Source: a bacterium (GTDB taxonomy: Bacteria; Krumholzibacteriota; Krumholzibacteriia; JACNKJ01). Taken from it: a stretch of DNA of 64,000 nucleotides. The stretch lies in the NCBI GenBank assembly GCA_024231955.1, contig JAAEPZ010000538.1, positions 702,551-766,550 of the forward strand. The letters are read 5' to 3'. Of this stretch, positions 1-10,006 are shown in pieces (position 1 is the stretch's first letter; every line of letters starts with the position of its first letter). The notes below the pieces were generated by a model. The model was not told where the DNA came from. It worked only from the letters and a program-made list of their open reading frames with translations, and ran no database searches. The position numbers were made by a program, and so were the translations under genes.

Positions 1-1095
1 GCGGGCGTAATAGATGCCGGAGACCTGATCGTTGCCGAGTTCGTCCCGACCGTCCCACTGCAGCGTATGATTGCCCGCCAACCATTCACCCGACGCCAGG
101 TTGCGGATCAAACGGCCCTGCACGTCGAAGATGGACAGGTCGATAAGTCCCGTTTCGTGTAGAGTGAAGGCGAGATTGGTCGTCGGGTTGAAGGGGTTGG
201 GGAAATTCTGGGCGAACACCAGCCTGTCGGCAATCCGAATCTGGCCGCGGATCGGTCCCAGATAGGATTCGGGTTGGTTGTGGTCGTCCAGCAAGGCGAT
301 CCAGTAATGATACTCGCGCCCCGGGAGGACATCATGGTCATTATAGTGATAGGAGCCGGGTCCATAGCCACCGGCGGCGAGTATCGGCGCGGAGTGCCAG
401 GGGTTGTCATCGACGCCTCGGTGCAGACGGAAAGACTGATTCTCGCCGTCGAGCAACAGAACCCAGTTGACGGCGAGGTAGTCCGTTTCATCACTGACCG
501 TCAATGACTGCAGCACCAAAGGTGTGTCGCTGAATCGCAGCACGGGCGAGTTTTCCATGTATCCGCCCATCGAGGTGATATCCGGATATTCGCCATACTC
601 GAATCCGGCGAACCAACCGTTGAAGTCGAGTCGGACCTCACCAGCGCTCTGCGCGGCTATACTGAAGTGCAGATCGATCCGACCACCCTGTTGCATGATG
701 AAGTTCGGTCCCCCCTGGGGAGCATCGAATATGAATCTGTGGGGCACCAGATCGTCCGCCACCTCGCCGACCTCACCGGTTTCGTAGAGCACCTGCAGCG
801 GCGTCGGGCCGAAATAGGCTTCGACATTGCGTACCGCGATCCAGAACGGCAACTGTTCCGATATGAAGAGGTTGCTCAGCTTTCCCCCCTCATCCAGCTG
901 AACGGACCAGGTGACGTGGATGTCTTCGTCGAGCGGAACATCCTCGTCGTTGCTCTCGATTGTCCTGGAAACCGTTGTGAAATCGTCGCTTGGCCAAGTG
1001 TAACCCAGGGCCAGCGCCGGTGCCAGCGCCAGCAGGGCCACAAAGAGGGCCAGGGTTCCGCAAAGTCGTTTGAAGGGTATGTTATATCGAGACAT
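1..1095 (-). CDS. Secreted protein with FlgD-like C-terminal sorting domain (partial)
   Basis: The reading frame is open from an ATG at 1095 to the window edge, giving 365 visible codons. The N-terminus has a basic start and a hydrophobic run (LALFVALLALAPALALG), a clear signal peptide. The C-terminal part carries NFPNPFNPTTNLAF near residue 300, followed by a LSIFDVQGRLIRNL strand and a WDGRDELGNDQVSGIYYA turn. This is the FlgD-like Ig domain found at the ends of secreted and surface proteins in FCB-type bacteria. Perhaps 20 residues are missing beyond the edge. The middle (about residues 40-290) resembles no family I recognise. No strong Shine-Dalgarno sequence precedes the ATG. Inference: an exported, possibly cell-surface-anchored protein. 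Confidence 0.8.
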   Translation of the reverse strand, partial: MSRYNIPFKRLCGTLALFVALLALAPALALGYTWPSDDFTTVSRTIESNDEDVPLDEDIHVTWSVQLDEGGKLSNLFISEQLPFWIAVRNVEAYFGPTPLQVLYETGEVGEVADDLVPHRFIFDAPQGGPNFIMQQGGRIDLHFSIAAQSAGEVRLDFNGWFAGFEYGEYPDITSMGGYMENSPVLRFSDTPLVLQSLTVSDETDYLAVNWVLLLDGENQSFRLHRGVDDNPWHSAPILAAGGYGPGSYHYNDHDVLPGREYHYWIALLDDHNQPESYLGPIRGQIRIADRLVFAQNFPNPFNPTTNLAFTLHETGLIDLSIFDVQGRLIRNLASGEWLAGNHTLQWDGRDELGNDQVSGIYYAR

Positions 1096-1301
1096 CCCGG
1101 CGATGCCGGTACTTTTTTCAGTTGCTCGCATTGATCGGCTTCTCCCGCTATCTGTCTAATAAAACCAACAAATCGCAGTTTTGGCTTCCCCGGGAATTTA
1201 ATCCCCCCAACCAACACAGACGGCCTGCTCCGCCGTCGAATTGAACAACAGCATTCTTCGTACCATGCCGAAACAATGCATAACAGAAATTACTCGCCGC
1301 G

Positions 1302-1330
1302 TTGAGCATTAATTGATCCTGTGTTAAGCT
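1302..1330 (+). promoter_or_regulatory. Candidate sigma-70 promoter for the Lon-like gene
   Basis: TTGAGC (1302-1307) and TAAGCT (1325-1330) are separated by 17 nt and lie about 85 nt ahead of the Lon-like start at 1415. The -10 keeps only the key T, A and final T. The region 1096-1414 separates divergent genes and shows nothing else I can support. Confidence 0.35.
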
Positions 1331-1414
1331 GCGGCTCTTCCCGCTGGTGATATCCCCAGTGATCTGGTAACTCTCTTGGCGGTGTGGTCAGTCTTTTTCC
1401 TGTCTGGAGGCTTC

Positions 1415-3823
1415 ATGAAGAGTGGAGGGATTCCCTACCGTCTATCCCCGGAACGTCTGCGCTGGTCGATCGACCCGACCAAACTCCCTGCCGTGGGGGA
1501 GAAGACCCGTTTGCCGCTTGAGATCATCGGACAGGATCGCGCGCTCGACGCCCTGCGGATGGGGCTCGATATCAAGCAGGCCGGCTATCATATCTTTGTG
1601 ACGGGAACCGAGGGTACGGGGCGCACGACCATGATCCGCCGGATTCTCGAGGAGCGGAAGACCGATAGTCCGTCGCCGAGCGACCTCTGTTATGTCTTCA
1701 ACTTTGAAGCGGCGGATCATCCGCTGCTCCTGACATTCCCCGCCGGCAAGGGGCGAGACTTCGCCCGCCGCATGGATTCGATGGTGGGCAGCCTCCGGCG
1801 ACACATCCCGGAGCTTTTCCGCGGAGAGGATTATCAAAAGCGGGTCGGCCGTCTCGAGCGCCATTACCGCGGCGCCCAGAGCGATGCCGTGCGGGACTTC
1901 GCCGAGGAGGCGCGGCAGTGCGGTCTGAGCCTGGTCGAGACGCAGACGGGACCTTATGTCCGCCCCGAGCTGCAGGTCGTCATAGAGGATGAGGCCTGGG
2001 AGATCACCGAACTCGGCATCCTGGTCGAGGAGGGGAAACTCGACCAGGAGACGGCAACCGCGCTTGAGGCCAGTCACCTGAAGCTGTCCGATGAGTTGAA
2101 GGAGCTTGTCCGCTCCAACGCCCGTCTGGAGGAGACCTTCCTGGAGGAGCTTGAGCGGGTGATGAAGTCCGTGATCCATCCGCTGATCCATGATTCGATC
2201 GAGATGCTCAAGACCCGTTTCGACAATGTCGATGTGGACAAGTGGCTGGACACGGTGGAGGAGGGCCTGCTGGAGGAGAGCTGGATTCGTGATGAGGAGG
2301 AGGAGGAGCTGGTCGAACCCTTCTATCGTTTCGGCGTGAATGTCGTGGTGGACAACTCCCGGCTTGAGGGTGCGCCGGTGATCATCGAGTCCACGCCGAC
2401 CTTCCACAATCTGTTCGGCACCATCGACCAGCGCCACCTGCCCAATGGCGCAGCCTTCTTCGATTACCGCCGGATCAAGACGGGCGCCCTGGCCCGCGCC
2501 CAGGGGGGCACGCTGGTGATCATGGCCCAGGATCTCCTGGAGGAGGGGATGGTCTGGCCCACGCTCAAGCGTGTGCTGCGGAACCGGGAGCTCCAGATTC
2601 AGGCCTACGATGTCGGCAACCGGATGGTTGTGGGACCGCTGAAGCCCGAGCCTATCAAGCTGGATGTCAAGGTGATCCTGGTCGGGGATACCAATCTCTA
2701 CCTGACGCTGCTGCAGGGTGATCCCGATCTGCAACGGGTCTTCAAGATGAAGGTGGATTTCGCAACGGATATGCGGCGCGACCGCAACAATATCCGTCGC
2801 TATCTGAGTTTCATGAACAAGGTCCGCAAGCAGGACGAACTGCTGCCCCTGACCTCTGATGGCTCCGCCACAATTCTGGAGTACGGAGCGCGGCTGGCCG
2901 GCCGCCAGGACCGGCTCTCCACCCGTTTCAGCAAGATCGTGGAGATTCTGATCGAGTCGGACTATTTCGCCAGGCAGGCCGGGAGCGCGGAGGTCTCCAT
3001 GCTCCATGTGGACAAGGCGCTGGATGAGCGGGTGCGTCGTTTCGGTCGTACCGAGGAGAACTTCCTTAAAATGTTCCGTGAGGGGACGATTCTCCTCAGC
3101 ACGACCGGTATGGCGGTGGGACAGGTCAACGGCCTGTTCGTTATGGAACAGTGGGATTACGCTTTCGGGCAGCCCATGCGGATCACCGCCTCCTCATCGC
3201 TGGGCGATGGGGATATCATCAGTATCGAACGGGAAACCGAACTCAGCGGCAGCTCCTTCGATAAGGGTCATATGATCCTTACCGGGTTCATCCGCCAGCG
3301 GTTCGGGCAGGACAAACCGCTCAGTCTGCATACATCGGTATCCTGCGAGCAGAATTATGTCGGCGTCGACGGCGACAGCGCCAGCGCCGCCGAGTTGTTC
3401 GCCATCCTCTCCTCAATATCGCGTCTCCCGATCAAACAGGGGCTGGCGGTGACCGGCTCGGTCAACCAATATGGGGAGATCCAGGCGGTGGGTGGCGTCA
3501 ACGCCAAGATCGAGGGATTCTACCACGTCTGTCGCGATCGTGGCTTCAAAGGTGAAAACGGTGTGGTGATACCTGCGGCGAATGTCAGGGATCTGATGCT
3601 GAACAAGGATATTGTCCAGTCCTGCCGCGATGGGCAGTTTAACGTGTTTGCCATCAAGACCATCGATCAGGGTTTGCACCTGCTCACCGGCTGCCCGGCG
3701 GGACAGTGGCGAACCGCCGGAGGTTGGACTTCGGGAAGCGTCAATGACCTGGTGGACCGTCGCCTGGCCGAGATGGCGATCACCATGAAGCAATTTGGCG
3801 ATAGAGGAGACAGTCTCAGGTAG
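1415..3823 (+). CDS. Lon-like ATP-dependent protease (LonB/YcbZ type)
   Basis: Predicted 802-residue cytosolic serine protease of the Lon-related AAA_32 group. The nucleotide-binding loop near residues 64-72 reads GTEGTGRTT. The P-loop lysine is arginine, which I recall as usual for this subgroup. The C-terminal Lon protease domain has the catalytic Ser in GDSAS (about Ser655) and Lys in NAKIEG (about Lys698), the normal Ser-Lys dyad spacing. The middle is helical and charged, as in the family. I chose the ATG at 1415 because GGAG sits 6 nt upstream; an in-frame TTG at 1376 lacks such a site. The gene stands alone ahead of the ATPase at 3891. Its substrates cannot be read from the sequence. 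Confidence 0.9.
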   Translation: MKSGGIPYRLSPERLRWSIDPTKLPAVGEKTRLPLEIIGQDRALDALRMGLDIKQAGYHIFVTGTEGTGRTTMIRRILEERKTDSPSPSDLCYVFNFEAADHPLLLTFPAGKGRDFARRMDSMVGSLRRHIPELFRGEDYQKRVGRLERHYRGAQSDAVRDFAEEARQCGLSLVETQTGPYVRPELQVVIEDEAWEITELGILVEEGKLDQETATALEASHLKLSDELKELVRSNARLEETFLEELERVMKSVIHPLIHDSIEMLKTRFDNVDVDKWLDTVEEGLLEESWIRDEEEEELVEPFYRFGVNVVVDNSRLEGAPVIIESTPTFHNLFGTIDQRHLPNGAAFFDYRRIKTGALARAQGGTLVIMAQDLLEEGMVWPTLKRVLRNRELQIQAYDVGNRMVVGPLKPEPIKLDVKVILVGDTNLYLTLLQGDPDLQRVFKMKVDFATDMRRDRNNIRRYLSFMNKVRKQDELLPLTSDGSATILEYGARLAGRQDRLSTRFSKIVEILIESDYFARQAGSAEVSMLHVDKALDERVRRFGRTEENFLKMFREGTILLSTTGMAVGQVNGLFVMEQWDYAFGQPMRITASSSLGDGDIISIERETELSGSSFDKGHMILTGFIRQRFGQDKPLSLHTSVSCEQNYVGVDGDSASAAELFAILSSISRLPIKQGLAVTGSVNQYGEIQAVGGVNAKIEGFYHVCRDRGFKGENGVVIPAANVRDLMLNKDIVQSCRDGQFNVFAIKTIDQGLHLLTGCPAGQWRTAGGWTSGSVNDLVDRRLAEMAITMKQFGDRGDSLR

Positions 3824-3832
3824 GGAGCTGTC

Positions 3833-3861
3833 TTGACAGCGGCCCATCAAGCGTTTAGTAA
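3833..3861 (+). promoter_or_regulatory. Candidate promoter before the ABC ATPase
   Basis: A perfect TTGACA -35 (3833-3838) lies 17 nt from a poor -10, TAGTAA (3856-3861), in the 67-nt gap after the Lon-like gene. It could give the ATPase and sugar kinase their own transcript. Confidence 0.35.
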
Positions 3862-3890
3862 ATAGGAAACTCTGACCCGGGAATGAGATA

Positions 3891-4991
<1,101 letters not shown>

Positions 4992-5018
4992 TTCAGCACT
5001 ATGCATGGAAAGGCGCAC

Positions 5019-5987
5019 ATGCCTCGTCTCTCTCTTGGCCTGGACGTCGGTGGCACCAACATCAAAGCGGTTCTGCTGGATGGGTCCCACCGTGTCGTGC
5101 GGCGGGGGCGCTGGCGCACGGCCTCGTTCGGGACCGACGTCGACAGTATCATCAACGGTCTGTGTCGCTGCACGGAGGATCTCCTGCGCCGCGAGAAGCT
5201 GGTCGCCGGAGAGCTCAAGGCGCTGGGGCTGGCCTGCGCCGGACTCATCAATCGTGAAGAGGGTTTGATCGAGGAGTGCGCCAATCTGGCGCCCTGGGTA
5301 GGCATGCCGCTGGGCGCTCTGCTCAGCGAACGGTTGGGGATCAGGGTGGCGCTGGAGAATGACGTCAACGCGCTCGCCTGGGGCGAGTGGAAGCACGGCG
5401 CCGGTCGAGGAGCGCGCAATATGCTCTGCATCGCCATCGGCACCGGTGTGGGCGGCGGGATGATCCTCGAGGGTGAGCTGCACACCGGACACAGGGGGTT
5501 CGGCGGAGAACTGGGTCATATGGTGATCAACAGCGACGGCCGCAAATGTATCTGCGGCAATCGCGGCTGCCTGGAGGCCTACATCGGCGGGCAGTCGATC
5601 ATCCGCTCGATCCGCCGTGCTCTGGCCCGTAAACGACCCGGTTGGCGGGCGCTTGCGCATCACCTCGGCGATGCCGATCCGACCCCGGCTCTTCTCACCC
5701 GTGCGGCTAAAGCGGGCGACAAACTTGCTCTGGAACTTTACGACGAAGTGGGGCGTGCACTGGGTGTGGCTATTTCAAGTTATATCAATATCTTCGCTCC
5801 CGAGCTCATCGTGCTCGCCGGCGGTGTCGCCGCCGCCGGGAACCTGATTCTCGCCCCTGCTCGCAGGGAGGCGACCGCTCGTTTGATGGATCCCTCAACC
5901 CAGACCCTGGCGATTCGCTGCCGCACGCTGGGCAATGACGGCGCGGCCATCGGTGTCGCGCTCCTCGCTGAGGAGCGGATCTCATGA
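5019..5987 (+). CDS. ROK-family sugar kinase (glucokinase-like)
   Basis: A 322-residue cytosolic kinase predicted to phosphorylate glucose or a related hexose. The N-terminal phosphate loop is LDVGGTNIKAVLLDG. The catalytic Asp lies in LENDVNALAWGE, followed by GTGVGGGM. The ROK zinc motif is CICGNRGCLEAYIGG (CxCGxxGCxE). I prefer the ATG at 5019 because AAGG sits about 5 nt upstream; the ATG at 5001 has no ribosome-binding site. The stop overlaps the lptD start by 4 nt (ATGA), so translation is probably coupled. Glucokinase is likely from the motifs, but N-acetylmannosamine or fructose kinases share them. Confidence 0.88.
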   Translation: MPRLSLGLDVGGTNIKAVLLDGSHRVVRRGRWRTASFGTDVDSIINGLCRCTEDLLRREKLVAGELKALGLACAGLINREEGLIEECANLAPWVGMPLGALLSERLGIRVALENDVNALAWGEWKHGAGRGARNMLCIAIGTGVGGGMILEGELHTGHRGFGGELGHMVINSDGRKCICGNRGCLEAYIGGQSIIRSIRRALARKRPGWRALAHHLGDADPTPALLTRAAKAGDKLALELYDEVGRALGVAISSYINIFAPELIVLAGGVAAAGNLILAPARREATARLMDPSTQTLAIRCRTLGNDGAAIGVALLAEERIS

Positions 5988-8900
5988 GGCGGGCCGTGCC
6001 CTCACTCTTTCTCCTGCTCATGATTGTCTGTGCACTGGCTGTTCCCGGTGAGGTAAGCGCCACCACCGAGGAGCCGCTCACGGTCTACAATATCCAGGGC
6101 GTGAATTTCTCCTCTCGCAAGCAGGGCAATCTGCGGATCATGACGCTGACCAACGCCGTGATCATATCCGACTCGCTGCGGATCGATGCCGACCGTGCTG
6201 AGCAACACGACAATGAGCAGGCGGGCACCCTGAAATTCTATCTGCACGGCAACGTGCGGATTGTCGAGGGCACCACCACAATCACGGGTGATGACGGGAT
6301 GATAGACCGGGAGCTGGAGATAGCCTCGGTGGTCGGCAACGCGCGGATTGTCGACGGCGATGTGGAGATCTTCTGCGAGGAGGCCGCCTACAATCGCCGC
6401 ACCCTGGATATCGTGTTGTCGGGCAACGTGATCATTCTCCAGAAGAGCAATCGGATCGAGGCGCAGCGGATAATATTCAACCGCGAGACGAAGTGCGCGG
6501 AGGCCTTCCTCGATGTGGCCGTACATGATCTCGAAGCTAAATCCATCCTGCGCGGGCAGCACGGCACCTTCGATCATCTGACCGAAGAGGCGGTGATGGA
6601 TGACGATCCCAGCCTGATGAGTGTCGAGGCGGCCGGTGATACGGTGACGGTGATTGCCCGAACGATGCGCCAGAGGCGGAACGAGGGCCTGTCGATTGCC
6701 GTGGGCGATGTCCATTATTCTCGCGGCAATACCGAAGCGTTCTGCGATTCCGCCGCTTACTTCCATGACCTCGATTTCCTGGCCGTATTCGGCAAGCCCG
6801 AGGTCACGCAGGGGGATACCCGGCTGACCGGGGACAATATCGAGATGTCCTTTGACGGCAAAGAGCTGCGCACCATGACCATTGACGGCGGGGCTCGGTT
6901 TCAGGACGAACCTGCCGATCCGCGGGTGTTCCCCGGCCTGTTCAGCGAGATCTCCGGCGACAGATTCCAGATCGAATTCGAGGACGGCGACATCCGCAAG
7001 GTCAATGTGAGCGGCAAGCCGCGCAGCCTTTATATCCCCGAAGTGACGAGTCGGGCGTCGATCAACGAGGCCTTCGGTGATTCGATGATCCTCAGTTTCG
7101 CCTCCGGAGATCTTGAGGAGGTGATGATCTTCGGTGAGGCCCAGGGGACATACCGTTATCTGGACGACTGGGAGGCGGCCATGGCCGGTCGGGAGCCGGT
7201 TGCCGCCGACAGTCTGCCGACAACGCCCCCCGCCGCGGCGACGGTGCCGGAGACGCCCTCAGAGCAGATTGGCGTGGCCGGATTCTCCGATCTCGCTCTC
7301 CAGATCGCCTACAAATCGCGGGATATCGTCTACAACGCGAGGGAGGAGCGGGTCTACCTGGAGCGGATGGCCGAGGTGGAGAACGAGGATTTCACGTTGA
7401 TGGCCCAGTTCATCCGTTTCGATGCCCGCGACGATTTCCTCGACGCCCGCGGTGAGCCAGTCCTGGTGGACAAGGATGACAAGCTCTACGGCGAAATGAT
7501 GGAGTACTCCATTCCGGATAAGGCCGGGTTGGTTTTCGAGGGCGTTACCCGGTATGGCGAGGGGTTCTATTCCGGGGCCAAGTTGAAGAAGCTGGGCAAG
7601 GACACGATCAACGTCGGCCACTCCATGTACACGACCTGCGACCTGGAACACCCGCACTACCACTTCAAGATCGACCGCATCCAGGTGCAGACTCAGGACA
7701 AGATGGTCGGCGCGCCCGTTCGGTTCTACCTGGGCAAGATCCCGCTATTCTATCTGCCGTTCCTGTTCAATAATCTGGAGCGGGGGCGTCGCTCCGGTTT
7801 CATCCAGCCCGACCTGGAATTCGGCATCTCCACCGGCTCCGGGCATCCCCAGCGATTCGTTCGAGATGTCGGCTACTACTGGGCGATCAACGACTATGCC
7901 GATCTGCAGACCCGTTTTGACTTCGTGGAGCAGCGATCGCTGTATGGGGCCGTCTCCCTGCGCTACTATCAACGCTACTTCATGAGCGGGTCGCTGCGCA
8001 ACAACCTGAGCTGGAGCACCACCAAGGATCTCAATTCGGATAGCCGCTCCTGGGGCTTGCAGGGGAGCCATCAGCAGAACTTCGGTGATCACACGCGGCT
8101 CAACGCCAATGTCGATTATGCCAGCAGCAGCAGTATGCGCGATGACATCAATCACTATTCCGTGCAGGAGGTGATTGATCAGCGGCTGACCTCCAACGTG
8201 TCGTTGACCAGGCGCTGGAACAACTGTTCGGTCAGCACCAGCTATTCGCGGACGCAGCTCCTGAACCAGGATGAGAACGAAGAGGATGATGACCTGCTTC
8301 TCACGGAGCGGATCCCCTTCAATATCTCGACCACCAGCATCCCGCTCTGGCCGCACGGCGTGGGCAAGGGGGGGATCCAGGGGCAATTGGCCAAGATCAA
8401 ACTGCAACCCCGCATCTCCTACAATCAGACGCGGAGCACCTATGAAGATCGCAAGGTGATCTCCGAAAGCGCCAGCACCGGCAGCAGCATGGGATTCAAC
8501 TGGAAACTCGGCTTTGTTCAGGTCCAACCGTCGGTGAGCGCCAGCGAATCCTGGACCCGCAGCACGGCGATGGAATCGAACTCGGTAGTCGTCCCCTTCG
8601 GCAAGTTCGATCAATTGGATTCCACAACTCCCGTCAGTCCGCTCGGGGAGACGGGATTGTACTTCAGTGAACTGATCGAATCCGAGGTGGGGAGCGAGTG
8701 GTCCCACAACTGGAGTGCGCAGGCAAACGCTTCGACCAAGTTCTACGGAATCTTCTACCCGCGGATCGGCACCCTCACGGGGATGCGGCATACCATTGCG
8801 CCCCGCGTGGGCTGGAGGTACAGCGAAAGCCGAGGTCAGCGATTTTCCCTTTCGCGGACCATGTCCATGTCCGTGAGCAATACCTTGGATCTCAAGTTCG

Positions 8901-9649
8901 GTGAGGACGATAAAGTGCGACGCAAGTCGGGCGTCGTCTCCTGGAATCTGGGGACGAACTACAACATGGAGAAGAAGCCGGATGAGGATCCGTGGGGCTC
9001 CTTGAGCAGTTCGCTGCGACTGTCGCCTCACCCGGGGGTCTCAATGAGCATGAACTATTCGCATGACCTCAATAATGCGAAGAAGATCAGCTCGAGCATC
9101 AATGGCTCCCTCCGTCTGGCGGGGCGTTTCAACTACGGCAGGATTGAGAAGGTGGATCGTGCGCAAAACGTCGTGACCGCCAACGAGGATGGTCAGAAAG
9201 GGAACGACGGGGAGGATGAGGATCCGTTGGCCGAGGATCTTGACGATGATGACGACTTCTATCCTTTTGGTGACGATGACGGCGTCTGGGGCGATGAGGG
9301 CAGATCGGGGCGGGGCGACGGCAAGGCCCAATCCTGGAACCTCGGTGTCAGCTTCAGTCTCAACCAGACTTCGAACACCAACCCAAGTCCCTCATTGGCT
9401 TTAGGCGGCAGCATCAATCTCACCGACAACTGGAAAGTGGACTATCGGACGAGTCTGAATCTCAATGACGGGCAGCTTAACGGGCAAACCCTGAACTTGA
9501 CACGGGACTTGCACTGTTGGGAAGCTACCTTCTCACGTCTTGTAATCAATGGAGTTGAGCAGTATTATTTCCGAATCTACTTGAAAGCACATCCGGATGA
9601 TATCAAGATTGAATCGGGTGACAGAAGCGCCGGTTATGGCTATAGGTAG
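5984..9649 (+). CDS. lptD: LPS-assembly outer-membrane protein LptD (OstA family)
   Basis: A 1221-residue protein with an N-terminal signal peptide ([19 protein letters not shown]). Residues about 30-170 and 215-390 are OstA/LptA-like beta-jellyroll stretches with repeated GNV or GDV turns ([36 protein letters not shown]). From about residue 500 onward the sequence is LptD barrel-like, with [13 protein letters not shown] as the plug-to-barrel junction and alternating strands to the end. In the family, LptD with LptE inserts LPS in the outer leaflet. It is longer than the E. coli protein (about 780) because of the extended jellyroll part. Residues about 1070-1112 form an unusual run very rich in Asp, Glu and Gly. 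The gene overlaps the kinase gene by 4 nt and is 26 nt from the HU-like gene. Confidence 0.9.
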   Translation: MRRAVPSLFLLLMIVCALAVPGEVSATTEEPLTVYNIQGVNFSSRKQGNLRIMTLTNAVIISDSLRIDADRAEQHDNEQAGTLKFYLHGNVRIVEGTTTITGDDGMIDRELEIASVVGNARIVDGDVEIFCEEAAYNRRTLDIVLSGNVIILQKSNRIEAQRIIFNRETKCAEAFLDVAVHDLEAKSILRGQHGTFDHLTEEAVMDDDPSLMSVEAAGDTVTVIARTMRQRRNEGLSIAVGDVHYSRGNTEAFCDSAAYFHDLDFLAVFGKPEVTQGDTRLTGDNIEMSFDGKELRTMTIDGGARFQDEPADPRVFPGLFSEISGDRFQIEFEDGDIRKVNVSGKPRSLYIPEVTSRASINEAFGDSMILSFASGDLEEVMIFGEAQGTYRYLDDWEAAMAGREPVAADSLPTTPPAAATVPETPSEQIGVAGFSDLALQIAYKSRDIVYNAREERVYLERMAEVENEDFTLMAQFIRFDARDDFLDARGEPVLVDKDDKLYGEMMEYSIPDKAGLVFEGVTRYGEGFYSGAKLKKLGKDTINVGHSMYTTCDLEHPHYHFKIDRIQVQTQDKMVGAPVRFYLGKIPLFYLPFLFNNLERGRRSGFIQPDLEFGISTGSGHPQRFVRDVGYYWAINDYADLQTRFDFVEQRSLYGAVSLRYYQRYFMSGSLRNNLSWSTTKDLNSDSRSWGLQGSHQQNFGDHTRLNANVDYASSSSMRDDINHYSVQEVIDQRLTSNVSLTRRWNNCSVSTSYSRTQLLNQDENEEDDDLLLTERIPFNISTTSIPLWPHGVGKGGIQGQLAKIKLQPRISYNQTRSTYEDRKVISESASTGSSMGFNWKLGFVQVQPSVSASESWTRSTAMESNSVVVPFGKFDQLDSTTPVSPLGETGLYFSELIESEVGSEWSHNWSAQANASTKFYGIFYPRIGTLTGMRHTIAPRVGWRYSESRGQRFSLSRTMSMSVSNTLDLKFGEDDKVRRKSGVVSWNLGTNYNMEKKPDEDPWGSLSSSLRLSPHPGVSMSMNYSHDLNNAKKISSSINGSLRLAGRFNYGRIEKVDRAQNVVTANEDGQKGNDGEDEDPLAEDLDDDDDFYPFGDDDGVWGDEGRSGRGDGKAQSWNLGVSFSLNQTSNTNPSPSLALGGSINLTDNWKVDYRTSLNLNDGQLNGQTLNLTRDLHCWEATFSRLVINGVEQYYFRIYLKAHPDDIKIESGDRSAGYGYR

Positions 9650-9675
9650 ATCACCCAGTTCCCGGGAGGGGAATC

Positions 9676-9969
9676 ATGAACAAGGCAGATTTAATTGAGA
9701 AGGTGGCCGAAGCTGCGGATCTGAGTCGCAAGGATGCTCGGGCCGCCGTGGACGCAATATTCGCTACGGATCCTCGTGCCGGCGTTATCGCCAATGCGTT
9801 GGAGGATGGCGAGAAAGTGCAACTGACGGGTTTCGGAACTTTCGAAATCAGGGAGCGTAAAGCCAGAGTCGGTCGTAATCCCCGAACAGGTGAAGCAATT
9901 CAAATCGCTGCAGCGCGTGTACCTGCCTTCTCGGCGGGCAAATCGCTCAAAGAACGTTTCTCAGGCTAG
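9676..9969 (+). CDS. HU/IHF-family DNA-binding protein
   Basis: A 97-residue nucleoid protein. The start [20 protein letters not shown] and the DNA-binding arm core ([22 protein letters not shown]) are classical, and it ends with the [12 protein letters not shown] helix. Usual HU is about 90 residues. The excess lies in the turn between helix 2 and the first strand, [20 protein letters not shown], where a short insertion enlarges the dimer-body loop. A GGGAGGGGA-like ribosome-binding site precedes the ATG. It sits between lptD and the UGA-containing gene in one run of same-strand genes. Confidence 0.93.
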   Translation: MNKADLIEKVAEAADLSRKDARAAVDAIFATDPRAGVIANALEDGEKVQLTGFGTFEIRERKARVGRNPRTGEAIQIAAARVPAFSAGKSLKERFSG

Positions 9970-10006
9970 ATTCTTGGGGCGTTCGGCGCCTTGAAGAGGA
10001 GTGGAT

